NCBI GenBank assembly: GCA_946541435.1
Contig: CAMNJK010000129.1
Coordinates: 1 to 5,097 of the forward strand
From: an uncultured Bacillota bacterium
GTDB taxonomy: Bacteria; Bacillota; Clostridia; Peptostreptococcales; Anaerovoracaceae
Direction of reading: 5' to 3'
Length of the DNA stretch: 5,097 nt
The translations under genes and the position numbers were made by a program. This document shows positions 4,396 through 5,097 of this stretch, piece by piece. Below the pieces are notes generated by a model that was not told the origin of the DNA, searched no databases, and saw only the letters and a list, made by a program, of their open reading frames with translations. Within the stretch, counting starts at the first letter, position 1. Each line of letters opens with the position of its first letter.

Positions 4396-5097
4396 CGCAG
4401 TACCAGGCCGCCGCCCGCAAGCGGACCATGGTCTCAGCCATCATGATCCTGCTGGTGATCCCCATCACCGTCATCGGCGGAAGCTTCCTGGTGGGCTCGG
4501 ACCTGTACATGGTGGGGAGCCTCATGATCGTGGTCTACACCATGATCCCGTTTTTCATGGTGTTCGAACGGCGCCGCCCAAAAGCCCGGGAGATCGTTCT
4601 CATCGCCATGATGTCGGCCCTCACGGTGGTGCTGCAGTTGTTCTTCCACCTGACCATCCCGGTGCAGGCGGGGACGGCCATGATCATCATCTCAGGCATT
4701 TCCCTGGGCCCGGAAGCCGGCTTCCTGGTGGGCGCCCTGGCCCGCTTTGTCTGCAACTTCTACATGGGGCAGGGGCCATGGACCCCGTGGCAGATGTTCT
4801 GCTGGGGTCTCCTGGGATTCCTTGCAGGCCTCGCCTTCAACAAAGTCAACTATGAGGAAATGAAGAAGAAAAACTTCCGCGAGGACCTGGCCTCCCGGAG
4901 TTTCCGGTTCGTCATGGGCCCGGTGATGTGCATTCTCTTTGCCGTTGCCGCAGCCTACGCCTGCTACATGATCTGGCCCGGCGACGACAAAACCTTCTTC
5001 GGCTGGCGTCTCTACGTCTTCGGCGTGATTGGACTCCTTGCAGGAGTCCTGGTACAGCGGAAACGCCTTCCTGTGGACGGCGTGACCATGGCTTTGT
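4374..5097 (+). CDS. ECF transporter S component, enlarged (3' end outside window)
   Basis: The substrate-binding membrane subunit; 241 residues are visible and the frame is still open. It starts inside the ATPase gene (22-bp overlap) with AGGAGGT seven bases upstream. The S-component core begins near residue 70: AREIVLIAMMSALTVV carries the AxxxA motif (A78, A82) that docks on EcfT. The stretch GISLGPEAGFLVGALARFVCNFYMG (108-132) followed by PWTPWQMFCWGLLGFLAG (135-152) is typical of the family. Two features are unusual. About 69 residues with two membrane helices (roughly 19-41 and 44-64) precede the core. After the fourth core helix comes a charged loop (156-180) and two further hydrophobic segments (about 183-204 and 212-231). 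The substrate cannot be read from the sequence; the neighbouring B12 genes suggest cobalamin or a corrinoid precursor. Confidence 0.85.
   Translation, partial: MRRGFDVTQYQAAARKRTMVSAIMILLVIPITVIGGSFLVGSDLYMVGSLMIVVYTMIPFFMVFERRRPKAREIVLIAMMSALTVVLQLFFHLTIPVQAGTAMIIISGISLGPEAGFLVGALARFVCNFYMGQGPWTPWQMFCWGLLGFLAGLAFNKVNYEEMKKKNFREDLASRSFRFVMGPVMCILFAVAAAYACYMIWPGDDKTFFGWRLYVFGVIGLLAGVLVQRKRLPVDGVTMAL

Noticed and set aside
4211..4855. A 214-codon plus-strand frame overlapping the end of the ATPase and the S component
   Set aside because: Proline-, arginine- and histidine-rich out-of-frame translation; both real genes in the other frames are clearly recognisable.

Overview
The window looks like chromosomal DNA from a Gram-positive anaerobe, probably a Clostridia/Lachnospiraceae-type gut bacterium. 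This is inferred from strong AGGAGG-type ribosome sites, sigma-A-type promoters, an ECF-type vitamin transporter with fused ATPases, and a transcription-attenuating cobalamin riboswitch. The right-hand two thirds is GC-rich with C/G-ending codons. The far left is visibly more A/T-rich and has a different codon style, so it may have a different history.

Left (1-625, plus strand): the C-terminal part of a PD-(D/E)XK-like nuclease-superfamily protein runs in from outside the window and stops at 457. The same frame stays open to 625 without a convincing start. This stretch also contains an 11-bp inverted repeat and a terminator that faces the minus strand.

Middle (571-1742, minus strand, read right to left): a clear promoter drives a small cysteine-rich protein of a family often found with cobalamin genes. 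Downstream of its stop lies a well-conserved cobalamin (B12) riboswitch, then an expression platform with three competing hairpins ending in an intrinsic terminator, then an unrecognised 96-residue ORF. The end of that ORF lies in four 28-bp tandem repeats, and a final terminator follows. The 96-residue ORF therefore appears to be a B12-controlled gene of unknown function.

Right (1790-5097, plus strand): a divergent promoter, with a perfect DnaA-box 9-mer at its start region, precedes three overlapping genes. They encode an ECF transporter: membrane component EcfT, a double-ATPase fusion, and an S (substrate-binding) component that runs off the window end. The S component is larger than usual, with about 70 extra N-terminal residues carrying two membrane helices. 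The ECF genes have no riboswitch of their own here. Their divergent neighbours (Cys-rich protein, B12 riboswitch) make cobalamin or a corrinoid precursor the best substrate guess, but this is inference from context.
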